A stretch of DNA of 64,000 nucleotides from Collimonas fungivorans (GTDB lineage Bacteria; Pseudomonadota; Gammaproteobacteria; Burkholderiales; Burkholderiaceae_D), in the NCBI RefSeq assembly GCF_001584145.1, contig NZ_CP013232.1:4960001-5024000 (forward strand). Reading direction: 5' to 3'. Both the position numbers and the translations under genes were made by a program. Positions within the stretch are counted from its first letter, which is position 1. Every line of letters starts with the position of its first letter. Under the pieces are notes generated by a model, which did no database searches, was not told where the DNA came from, and worked only from the letters and a program-made list of their open reading frames with translations. This document shows, one piece after another, positions 55,121 to 64,000 of this stretch.

Positions 55121-55816
55121 TCAGTCCTTCTCGCCCCAGATTGCCGGGTACACGATACCCGCGATAACCGCACCGACCAGCGGCGCCAGCCAGAACAGCC
55201 ACAGCTGCTGCAACGCCCAGCCGCCGACAAACAGCGCCTGGCTGGTGCTGCGCGCTGGATTCACCGAAGTATTGGTAACCGGAATGCTGATCAGGTGGAT
55301 CAGGGTCAGGCACAGGCCGATCGCGATCGGCGCAAAGCCGGCCGGCGCCCGCTTGTCTGTCGCCCCCAGGATCACGATCAGGAAGATGAAAGTCATCACT
55401 ACTTCAGAGATCAGGGCCGCATTCATCGAATACAGACCCGGCGAATGGTCGCCATAGCCGTTGGCGGCGAAATTGCCGATCTCCGCGCCCGCTTTGCCGG
55501 TGGCGATCAGGTACAGGATGCAGGCGGCGATGATGCCGCCGACGACCTGGGCGATCCAGTAAGGCAGGATTTCGCTTTTCGGGAAACGGCCGGCGGTAGC
55601 CAGTCCGAGCGTCACTGCCGGATTCAGGTGGCAGCCGGAAATATGGCCGATGGCGAACGCCATCGTCAGCACGGTCAAGCCGAAAGCCAGCGCGACGCCG
55701 TGAAAACCGATTCCCAGGCCTGGAAACCCTGCCGCCAGCACTGCGCTGCCGCAACCGCCGAGAACCAGCCAGAATGTGCCAAGGGCTTCTGCGCCCAGAC
55801 GTTTAGAAAGATGCAT
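55121..55816 (-). CDS. aqpZ: Aquaporin Z
   Basis: Inner-membrane water channel. The start at 55816 ([18 protein letters not shown]) follows CAGGAGTC on the minus strand; the frame extends 14 codons further without support. The 231 aa have six membrane helices and the two half-helix motifs, HLNPAVTLG and [11 protein letters not shown]. The selectivity filter residues near the second motif (NTSVNPAR) are of the water-specific aquaporin type rather than glycerol facilitator. Monocistronic, with its upstream region AT-rich. Confidence 0.93.
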   Translation of the reverse strand: MHLSKRLGAEALGTFWLVLGGCGSAVLAAGFPGLGIGFHGVALAFGLTVLTMAFAIGHISGCHLNPAVTLGLATAGRFPKSEILPYWIAQVVGGIIAACILYLIATGKAGAEIGNFAANGYGDHSPGLYSMNAALISEVVMTFIFLIVILGATDKRAPAGFAPIAIGLCLTLIHLISIPVTNTSVNPARSTSQALFVGGWALQQLWLFWLAPLVGAVIAGIVYPAIWGEKD

Positions 55817-56189
55817 ATTTGACTCCTGAAGAAATACTACTGTGTGATTAATGAACAACGGGCTTTACCTCTTCGCCCTGTCGCATACGGCCACAAGCAT
55901 ATTTGCTGACTCATCGGCAAACAAGAAAAAAATTATCATTTAACAATATTTTTCATTTACAACCATTTTCCTCACGTCTGCTCAGACTCATCTGACAGTT
56001 GTCTATCGAACAGTCTGACAAGCGTGCATAAATAATACCACCAGGAAATAAAAATATGGTGATATGACAAGCTTTTCAGTTCAGGGGATTTTCAGGGCGG
56101 CTTCTTTTCGGACTGTCAAGACTGGCGGAATTATCTGGATTGCGTATGATCCAACGCTTGATTTTCATTCTTAAGACCCTCGACTCTCT
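55817..56189. other. Divergent region between aqpZ and tex
   Basis: About 370 bases, AT-rich at 55920-56070. It contains TCTGACA twice (near 55991 and 56013) around GTTGTCTATCGAACAG, and an A/T-rich stretch with ATTATCATT (55932-55940), the half-sequence of a Fur box. No gene is visible. It should hold the aqpZ and tex promoters, which I cannot place with confidence. Confidence 0.45.
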
Positions 56190-58532
56190 ATGCTGCCTTC
56201 GATCGAACAACGTCTCGCCCTTGAACTTGCCGCCAAACCGGTGCAGGTCGCCGCTGCCGTCGCCCTGCTGGACGAAGGCGCCACCGTGCCTTTTATCGCT
56301 CGCTACCGCAAGGAAGCCACTGGCGGCCTGGACGATATCCAGTTGCGCTTGCTGGAAGAACGCCTGCGCTACCTGCGCGAACTGGAAGTTCGCCGCAGCG
56401 CGATCCTGGCCTCGATTGAAGAACAAGGGAAAATGACGCCAGCTCTATTGCAGGCGATCTCGCTGGCAGAGGACAAGACCCGGCTCGAAGACTTGTACCT
56501 GCCGTACAAGCTGAAGCGCCGCACCAAGGCCCAGATCGCCGCAGAGGCTGGCTTGACCGAGCTGGCCGATACACTGCTGGCCAATCCCGAACTGAATCCG
56601 GAACAAGAAGCCGACAAATACCTGAAGCCGGCATTCAGCACCGACAATGGCGATAACCCTGGCATCGCCGATGCCAGGGCCGCGCTCGACGGCGCGCGCC
56701 AGATCCTGATGGAGCGATTCTCGGAAGACGCCGCGCTGCTGCAGGCGCTGCGCGAATACCTGACCGAGCACGGCGTGGTCGAATCGAAAGTGGTGGAAGG
56801 CAAGCAGGATGCCGGCGAAAAATTCGCCGACTACTTCGACTATTCCGAAACCATAGGCACGATCCCGTCGCACCGCGCGCTGGCGCTGTTCCGCGGTCGC
56901 CGCGAAGAAATCCTGAATGTGGTGCTGCGCCTCGACACGGAAGAAGAAAAACCGAAATGGGATGCCCCGCACAATCCGTGCGAAGGACGCATCGCCGCCC
57001 GTTTCGGCATCAGCAACAAGAACCGCGGCGCCGACAAATGGCTGAGCGACACGGTACGCTGGAGCTGGCGCGTCAAGGTCTTCATGCACCTGGAAACCGA
57101 GCTGATGACGAAGCTGCGCGAAACCGCGGAGGTGGAAGCAATCAACGTCTTCGCGCGCAACCTGAAAGCGCTGCTGCTGGCGGCGCCGGCCGGGCCGCGC
57201 GCCACCATGGGCCTCGATCCCGGCCTGCGCACCGGCGTCAAGGTGGCCGTGATCGACGCTACCGGCAAGGTGGTCGACACCACCGCGATTTATCCGCACC
57301 AGCCGCGCAACGACTGGGACGGTTCGCTGCACACGCTGGCGCAACTGGCGGAAAAGCACAAGGTGTCGCTGATTTCGATTGGCAACGGCACCGCTTCGCG
57401 TGAAACCGACAAGCTGGCGCAAGACCTGATCAAGCTGCGGCCGGAGCTGAAGCTGACCAAGATCGTGGTGTCGGAAGCCGGCGCTTCAGTGTATTCGGCC
57501 TCGGAATTCGCCTCGCGCGAACTGCCGGACATGGACGTCTCGCTGCGCGGCGCAGTGTCGATTGCGCGCCGCCTGCAAGATCCGCTGGCGGAACTGGTGA
57601 AGATCGATCCGAAGTCGATCGGCGTCGGCCAGTACCAGCATGACGTCGGCCAGACCCAGCTGGCGCGTTCGCTGGACGCGGTGGTGGAAGATTGCGTGAA
57701 TGCCGTCGGGGTAGACGTCAACACCGCCTCGGCGCCGCTGCTGGCGCGGGTTTCCGGCCTCAATGCCAGCGTTGCCCAGAGCATCGTCACTTATCGCGAC
57801 ATGAAAGGCATGTTCACCTCGCGCGCTGGGCTGCGGGAGGTGCCGCGCCTGGGTGAAAAAACCTTTGAACAGGCAGCCGGTTTCCTGCGCATCATGAACA
57901 GCGACAACCCTTTGGACGGCTCCGCGGTGCATCCGGAATCCTATCCGCTGGTGGAAAAGATCCTGGCCGACATCAAGAAAGACGTCAAGGGCGTGATCGG
58001 CGACGACAGGCTGCTGAAATCGCTCAACCCGGCCAAATACGCCGATGAAAAATTCGGCGTGCCGACCATCGCCGACATCCTCAAGGAACTGGAAAAACCA
58101 GGCCGCGACCCGCGCCCGGAATTCACCACCGCGACCTTCAAGGAGGGAGTCGAAGAAATCCGCGACTTGCGTCCCGACATGATCCTGGAAGGCGTGGTCA
58201 CCAATGTGGCGGCGTTTGGTGCGTTTGTCGACATCGGCGTGCATCAGGACGGCCTGGTGCATATTTCCGCGCTCTCGAATACTTTCGTCAAGGATCCGCA
58301 CAGCGTGGTCAAGGCCGGCCAGGTGGTCAAGGTGAAAGTGCTGGAAGTCGACGAAAAGCGCAAGCGTATCGCGCTGACCATGCGCCTGACCGACAACGCG
58401 CCGGTCGCCGGCGCCAAACCGGAGCAGCGCGCCGACCGCAACGACGCCAAGCGCCTGTCGCAGCAAAAGCAGGCAGCGCCGGCGCCGGCAAATAGCGCCA
58501 TGGCCGCCGCTTTTGCAAAGTTAAAGGGATAG
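56190..58532 (+). CDS. tex: RNA-binding transcription accessory protein Tex
   Basis: Conserved nucleic-acid-binding protein that contributes to transcription and stress resistance in many pathogens; mechanism unsettled. The 780 aa have the Tex N-terminal helical domain (about 1-320) and a YqgF/RuvC-like nuclease fold at about 330-455 ([23 protein letters not shown]). Helix-hairpin-helix repeats follow (about 500-565, [18 protein letters not shown]), and a C-terminal S1 domain is at about 655-725 ([26 protein letters not shown]). The Ala/Pro tail is variable. A hairpin follows at 58546-58586. Confidence 0.95.
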   Translation: MLPSIEQRLALELAAKPVQVAAAVALLDEGATVPFIARYRKEATGGLDDIQLRLLEERLRYLRELEVRRSAILASIEEQGKMTPALLQAISLAEDKTRLEDLYLPYKLKRRTKAQIAAEAGLTELADTLLANPELNPEQEADKYLKPAFSTDNGDNPGIADARAALDGARQILMERFSEDAALLQALREYLTEHGVVESKVVEGKQDAGEKFADYFDYSETIGTIPSHRALALFRGRREEILNVVLRLDTEEEKPKWDAPHNPCEGRIAARFGISNKNRGADKWLSDTVRWSWRVKVFMHLETELMTKLRETAEVEAINVFARNLKALLLAAPAGPRATMGLDPGLRTGVKVAVIDATGKVVDTTAIYPHQPRNDWDGSLHTLAQLAEKHKVSLISIGNGTASRETDKLAQDLIKLRPELKLTKIVVSEAGASVYSASEFASRELPDMDVSLRGAVSIARRLQDPLAELVKIDPKSIGVGQYQHDVGQTQLARSLDAVVEDCVNAVGVDVNTASAPLLARVSGLNASVAQSIVTYRDMKGMFTSRAGLREVPRLGEKTFEQAAGFLRIMNSDNPLDGSAVHPESYPLVEKILADIKKDVKGVIGDDRLLKSLNPAKYADEKFGVPTIADILKELEKPGRDPRPEFTTATFKEGVEEIRDLRPDMILEGVVTNVAAFGAFVDIGVHQDGLVHISALSNTFVKDPHSVVKAGQVVKVKVLEVDEKRKRIALTMRLTDNAPVAGAKPEQRADRNDAKRLSQQKQAAPAPANSAMAAAFAKLKG

Positions 58533-58545
58533 CAATATCCCTGGG

Positions 58546-58586
58546 ACCGGACAGCGCCGCGCCAGCGCGAGGCGGCACTGTCCGGT
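58546..58586 (+). terminator. Hairpin after tex
   Basis: ACCGGACAG (58546-58554) pairs with CTGTCCGGT (58578-58586), with an inner GC-rich stem. No T-run follows, so this may be an mRNA-stabilising hairpin rather than a true terminator. Confidence 0.5.
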
Positions 58587-58689
58587 ATGCCAGTACCAGT
58601 TCGGGCGAGAGCCAATTTGGGGCCAACGGGCCCTAATCCTGGCTGTCATCGTATAATCACGGCACAATCGATTTCCAACAGGTTTTATT

Positions 58690-59679
58690 TTGTCAGCCGC
58701 TCCCAACACTTCATCCTCACAATTCATGATGTCCCCGATCGCGGCCGATATGGAAGCGGTCAACGCAGTGATTCGCCGGCAGTTGCATTCCGATGTGCCG
58801 CTGGTGAACCAGATTGCCGAATACATCATCAGCGCCGGCGGCAAGCGCCTGCGCCCGGTGCTGGTGCTGCTGATGGCCCAGGCCTACGGCTACAGCGGCG
58901 AAAAACACCACGAACTGGCGGCGGTGATCGAATTCATCCATACCGCAACCCTGCTGCACGACGACGTGGTCGATGAATCGTCCTTGCGGCGCGGCCGCCA
59001 GACCGCCAATGCGCTGTTCGGCAACGCCGCCTCGGTGCTGGTGGGCGACTTCCTGTATTCGCGCGCCTTCCAGATGATGGTGGCGGTCGATAATGCGCGC
59101 GTGATGCAGATCGTCGCCGACGCCACCAACGTCATCGCCGAAGGCGAAGTGCTGCAATTGCTGAATATGCACAATCCGGACGTGTCCGAAGAAAATTACC
59201 TGCAGGTGATCCGCTCCAAGACCGCCAAGCTGTTTGAGGCGGCGGCGCAGCTCGGCGCCCTGATTGCAGGCGCCGGCGACGATGCGATTGACGCTGCCGG
59301 CGAATACGGCCGCTCGCTCGGCACCGCCTTCCAGCTGATCGACGATGTACTGGATTATTCCGGCAATGCCGGCGATATCGGCAAGAATGTCGGCGACGAC
59401 CTGCGTGAAGGCAAGCCGACCTTGCCCCTGATTTATCTGATGGAGCATGGCAGCGCCGAACAGCGCGCACTGGTGCGCAGCTGCATCGAAAACGGCGATG
59501 AACAGCATTTCGATGAAATCCTCGCCGCCATCACCAGCTCGGGCGCCCTGAACTACACCAGGCATGAAGCAGAGAAAGCCTCGCAGCGGGCGGCAGCGGC
59601 GATCTCCGGGTTGCCAAATAGTCAGTTCAAGGATTCTTTGCTACAATTATCCGTGTTCGCAGTGGATCGGAATCACTGA
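58690..59679 (+). CDS. ispB: Octaprenyl diphosphate synthase
   Basis: Long-chain prenyl diphosphate synthase that makes the C40 side chain of ubiquinone. The TTG at 58690 (leader SAAPNTSSSQ) has AACAGG upstream; ATG codons at 58726 and 58729 are alternatives. From the TTG it is 329 aa. The first Asp-rich motif is LLHDDVVDE (D91-D95) and the second is FQLIDDVLDYSG. GGKRLRPVLVLL is the isopentenyl-binding site. The chain length cannot be read with certainty, so IspB (C40) is inferred from family. It ends 92 bases before tRNA-Pro. Confidence 0.92.
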   Translation: MSAAPNTSSSQFMMSPIAADMEAVNAVIRRQLHSDVPLVNQIAEYIISAGGKRLRPVLVLLMAQAYGYSGEKHHELAAVIEFIHTATLLHDDVVDESSLRRGRQTANALFGNAASVLVGDFLYSRAFQMMVAVDNARVMQIVADATNVIAEGEVLQLLNMHNPDVSEENYLQVIRSKTAKLFEAAAQLGALIAGAGDDAIDAAGEYGRSLGTAFQLIDDVLDYSGNAGDIGKNVGDDLREGKPTLPLIYLMEHGSAEQRALVRSCIENGDEQHFDEILAAITSSGALNYTRHEAEKASQRAAAAISGLPNSQFKDSLLQLSVFAVDRNH

Positions 59680-59745
59680 GAATTCAACAAGGGGGACTGC
59701 TGCATCGCCACCGCGCGCCACGGTGCGGGCCGGCAGCCCCAAAAC

Positions 59746-59765
59746 CTGTCCAAGTCATTGGACAG
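59746..59765 (+). other. Perfect hairpin directly before tRNA-Pro
   Basis: CTGTCCAA (59746-59753), loop GTCA, TTGGACAG (59758-59765); 6 bases before the tRNA 5' end. It may be an RNase processing signal or end the ispB transcript. Confidence 0.5.
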
Positions 59766-59771
59766 CTAGAT

Positions 59772-59848
59772 CGGGGTGTAGCTTAGCCTGGTAGAGCGCT
59801 ACGTTCGGGACGTAGAGGCCGGAGGTTCGAATCCTCTCACCCCGACCA
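59772..59848 (+). tRNA. tRNA-Pro (CGG)
   Basis: 77 bases with a full cloverleaf. The acceptor is CGGGGTG/CACCCCG, and the anticodon loop TTCGGGA gives CGG (59806-59808), which reads CCG codons. The T-loop is TTCGAAT, and CCA is encoded. The coding region of the CNNM-family gene begins 43 bases after it, so both may be on one transcript. Confidence 0.97.
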
Positions 59849-59891
59849 TACAAACACATTGGTTTATTAACTTTTCCTTTACGGTGACCCT

Positions 59892-61181
59892 TTGGATGCC
59901 GTGCCCATATGGGTGCAGTTACTTGCACTAGTCGTACTCATCTTCCTGTCGGCTTTTTTTGCAATGGCGGAGACCGCCCTAGTCGCCGCCAACAAGCACC
60001 GCCTGCGCCACCTGGCCAAGCGCGGCAGCAAAGCAGCGACCACCACGCTATGGCTGCTGGAGCGGACCGATAAGCTGCTGTCGCTGATCCTGATCGTCAA
60101 CACCCTGGTCAACGCCCTGGCCACCGCCCTGGTGACGGCGATTGCCATTACGACATTCGGCAACCACCAGGAAGTGATCACTATCGCTACCGCGGCGGTC
60201 GCCTTCCTGCTGATCGTATTCGCCGAAATCACGCCGAAAGTGATAGGCGCGACCTATCCCGAGCGCATTGCCCTGCCGACCAGTTTCGTGCTCAAGCCTT
60301 TGATGGCTTTGGCCAAGCCGCTGATCTGGTTCGTCAACCTGTTCGTGTCGGCGATCCTCGGGCTGCTGCACATCAAAACCGGCAAACACGCGCAGGAACA
60401 ACGGGTATCGCCGGAAGAACTGCGTTCGATCGTGCTCGAAGGCGGCAATTTCATGCCGCAAAAACACAAAAGCATCTTGCTCAACCTGTTCGACCTGGAA
60501 AAAATCTCGGTGGAAGACGTCATGACGCCGCGGGCGCAAGTCGAGGCGCTGAACCTGTCGGCTTCAGTAGAGGATATCAAGCACCAGCTGACCACCTGCT
60601 ATCACAACAAGCTGCCGGTATATGAAGGTGAAATCAACCAGATCGTCGGCATTTTGCACGTGCGCAAGGCCATGGTATTGCTGAACCAGGAAGAGGAACT
60701 GACGGTAGAACATTTCCGCCAGCTGCTCACTACGCCTTATTTCGTTCCGGAAGACACCGACGTTTTCACGCAACTGCAATATTTCCAGGAAAACCACGAA
60801 CGGCTGGGCATCATCGTCGACGAGTATGGCGAAGTACAGGGACTGGTCACGCTGGAAGACATCATTGAAGAAATGATTGGCGAATTCACCACTTCCAAGC
60901 CGGGCGCGGCGCGCGCCGACAGTTTTTCCTGGAATCCGCAGGGACAGTGCCTGCTGGAGGGCACGACTACCCTGCGCGACATCAACAAACGGCTAGGCTT
61001 GAATTTTCCGCTCGACGGTCCCAAGACCCTGAACGGCCTGCTGCTCGAATGGCTGCAGGATATTCCCGACAACAATGTCAGCCTGAAAATTGCCGGATGC
61101 ATCATAGAAATCGTGCAGGTGCAAAACCAGGCGATCAAGGTTGCCAAATTGATGCGGCCGAATAAACTACAAGAACATTAA
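59892..61181 (+). CDS. CNNM/CBS/CorC domain membrane protein (CorB/YfjD type)
   Basis: Inner-membrane protein (429 aa) related to the CNNM magnesium transporters and CorB/CorC, called HlyC/CorC family. The frame opens with TTG at 59892, with GGTGACCC just upstream; GTG at 59901 is an alternative. The CNNM domain has three or four helices (about 1-180, PIWVQLLALVVLIFLSAFFAMAETALVAAN). Two CBS domains are at about 200-330 (VEDVMTPRAQVEALNL, GIIVDEYGEVQGLVTLEDIIEE), and the CorC domain closes it (about 345-425). Probably takes part in Mg2+ or Co2+ efflux. Confidence 0.85.
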   Translation: MDAVPIWVQLLALVVLIFLSAFFAMAETALVAANKHRLRHLAKRGSKAATTTLWLLERTDKLLSLILIVNTLVNALATALVTAIAITTFGNHQEVITIATAAVAFLLIVFAEITPKVIGATYPERIALPTSFVLKPLMALAKPLIWFVNLFVSAILGLLHIKTGKHAQEQRVSPEELRSIVLEGGNFMPQKHKSILLNLFDLEKISVEDVMTPRAQVEALNLSASVEDIKHQLTTCYHNKLPVYEGEINQIVGILHVRKAMVLLNQEEELTVEHFRQLLTTPYFVPEDTDVFTQLQYFQENHERLGIIVDEYGEVQGLVTLEDIIEEMIGEFTTSKPGAARADSFSWNPQGQCLLEGTTTLRDINKRLGLNFPLDGPKTLNGLLLEWLQDIPDNNVSLKIAGCIIEIVQVQNQAIKVAKLMRPNKLQEH

Positions 61182-61304
61182 AAACACTGCCCATCGGCAA
61201 CTTTTACGACACATTTCTTCACAAATCCTTTACAAGTGAGTTTCCCGTAGGGCATCATTGGTCGGTTCGAATGGTTCGGCACATCTTTTGGTATTGACCC
61301 CCCT

Positions 61305-63029
<1,725 letters not shown>

Positions 63030-63045
63030 TTTAGGGGAATAGTTC

Positions 63046-64000
63046 ATGGCAACTGCCGCACGCAGCGCCGCAAGCGCACGTCAGGTCAAAGAGTGGGTAT
63101 ATCTTTGGGAGGGCAAGGATAAAAAGGGCAAGGTGGTGCGCGGCGAACTGCGCGCCGGCAGCGAGACCGTGGTCAACGTCACCATGCGGCGCCAGGGGAT
63201 CTTGGTCACCAAGGTTAAAAAGAAGACCTTCCGCAGCGGGAAGAAAATTTCCGACAAGGATATCTCCCTGTTTACCCGCCAGCTGGCTACCATGATGAAG
63301 GCCGGCGTGCCTTTGCTGCAGTCTTTTGACATCGTGGCCAAGGGCCATGCCAATCCGTCGGTGTCGAAACTGGTCAATGACATCCGCGGCGATGTGGAGA
63401 CCGGCACCAGCCTGAGCCAGGCGTTCCGCAAGTTTCCGCTGTATTTCGACCCGTTGTTTTGCAACCTGGTTGGTGCTGGCGAACAGGCTGGTATTCTTGA
63501 GGACTTGCTGGAGCGGCTCGCGATCTACAAGGAAAAAACCCTCGCAATTAAAGGCAAAATCAAATCCGCATTATTTTATCCAGTATCGATTCTGGCGGTA
63601 GCGTTTGTCGTAACCGCGGTCATCATGATCTGGGTGGTGCCCGCTTTCAAACAGGTGTTTTCCAGCTTCGGCGCGGACTTGCCGGCACCGACAATGGCGG
63701 TAATGGCAATGTCGGATTTCATGGTGGGCAACTGGTACATCATCTTCCCAACCATATTTGCCGGCTTATATTTATTCTTCCAGTCCTGGAGACGTTCGCT
63801 CAAAATGCAACGGGTCATGGATCGTTTATTGCTAAAAGCGCCGGTTTTCGGCGACGTGATACGCAAAGCCACGATTGCGCGCTGGACTCGCACTTTGGCC
63901 ACCATGTTTGCCGCCGGTGTACCATTGGTAGAGTCGCTTGACTCGGTAGGCGGCGCATCAGGCAATGCAGTCTATCTGGACGCCACCAAGAAGATCCAGA
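63046..64000 (+). CDS. pilC: Type IV pilus inner-membrane platform PilC (3' end outside the window)
   Basis: Polytopic platform protein that connects PilB to the growing pilus. The frame is open to the end of the window, so about 318 of about 405 codons are visible. The first T2SSF domain (SDKDISLFTRQLATMMKAGVP, FCNLVGAGEQAGILEDLLERLA) is followed by membrane helices (SILAVAFVVTAVIMIWVVP, IIFPTIFAGLYLFF). The second domain begins at IARWTRTLATMFAAGVPLVESL. The start at 63046 follows TAGGGGAAT (63032-63040), 16 bases after pilB. Confidence 0.95.
   Translation, partial: MATAARSAASARQVKEWVYLWEGKDKKGKVVRGELRAGSETVVNVTMRRQGILVTKVKKKTFRSGKKISDKDISLFTRQLATMMKAGVPLLQSFDIVAKGHANPSVSKLVNDIRGDVETGTSLSQAFRKFPLYFDPLFCNLVGAGEQAGILEDLLERLAIYKEKTLAIKGKIKSALFYPVSILAVAFVVTAVIMIWVVPAFKQVFSSFGADLPAPTMAVMAMSDFMVGNWYIIFPTIFAGLYLFFQSWRRSLKMQRVMDRLLLKAPVFGDVIRKATIARWTRTLATMFAAGVPLVESLDSVGGASGNAVYLDATKKIQ

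Overview
The window is an ordinary stretch of chromosome from a betaproteobacterium of the order Burkholderiales. Its GC content is high (about 60 percent by eye). Protein content (short RlmL, HemP, PP0621-family protein, DUF3429, CNP1-like protein, lysine/alanine-rich histone H1-like protein, PilSR beside AmpD) fits the family Oxalobacteraceae, with Collimonas or Herbaspirillum the most likely neighbourhood. That assignment is inference from protein families, not a database match. I see no prophage, integrase, CRISPR array, plasmid origin or complete insertion sequence. Almost all of the window is coding.

Layout. 1-5.7 kb: 3' part of leuS, then lptE, holA, proA, hemJ-like and a DsbA-fold isomerase, all on +. 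5.8-7.1 kb: rlmL, preceded by a small palindromic repeat element. 7.3-11.1 kb: an iron block (hemP, a small unknown gene, bfd, tonB, exbB, exbD, bfr) with Fur-box-like sequences; exbB is frameshifted. 11.1-23.3 kb, all on -: yggU, yggT, a histone H1-like gene with 75-bp tandem repeats, nrdB, nrdA, ampD, pilR, pilS, a PP0621-family gene and a CcsA-like cytochrome assembly gene. nrdA has a clear promoter with two NrdR boxes. 23.5-25.6 kb: ffh and a SWIB-domain gene on +. 25.7-32.1 kb on -: a secreted His-rich protein, two alkaline phosphatases (one lipoprotein, with a frameshifted C-terminus), a lytic transglycosylase and proS. 32.4-33.6 kb: rppH and a CNP1-like gene on +. 33.7-36.9 kb on -: proB, obgE, rpmA, rplU. 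37.2-38.1 kb: grxD, ubiX on +. 38.2-43.3 kb on -: an M61 peptidase, DUF3429, a MobA-like nucleotidyltransferase, dsbC and a UbiH-family hydroxylase. 43.4 kb: tRNA-Phe. 43.8-45.7 kb: minC, minD, minE on +, with a REP-like palindrome between minC and minD. 46.1-51 kb: a three-gene signalling cassette (OmpR-type regulator, LysM/FecR secreted protein, CHASE2 histidine kinase). 51.1-55.1 kb: hemA, prfA, dsbB, prmC. 55.1-55.8 kb: aqpZ on -. 56.2-64 kb: tex, ispB, tRNA-Pro, a CNNM/CBS transporter-like gene, pilB and the 5' part of pilC on +.

How the genes fit together. Most are housekeeping: translation (leuS, proS, prfA, prmC, rplU, rpmA, obgE, two tRNAs), proline synthesis (proA and proB, 30 kb apart), haem and quinone synthesis (hemA, hemJ-like, ubiX, ubiH-like, ispB), deoxynucleotide supply (nrdAB), envelope assembly (lptE, dsbB, dsbC, ffh), division-site selection (minCDE) and type IV pili (pilSR, pilBC). 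The parts that look most worth study are the NrdR-controlled nrdA promoter, the LysM/FecR-CHASE2 signalling cassette, the H1-like and SWIB chromatin-type proteins with matching Lys/Ala-rich sequence, two short palindromic repeat families, and two single-base frameshifts. Both frameshifts lie in G runs, so sequencing or assembly error must be excluded first.
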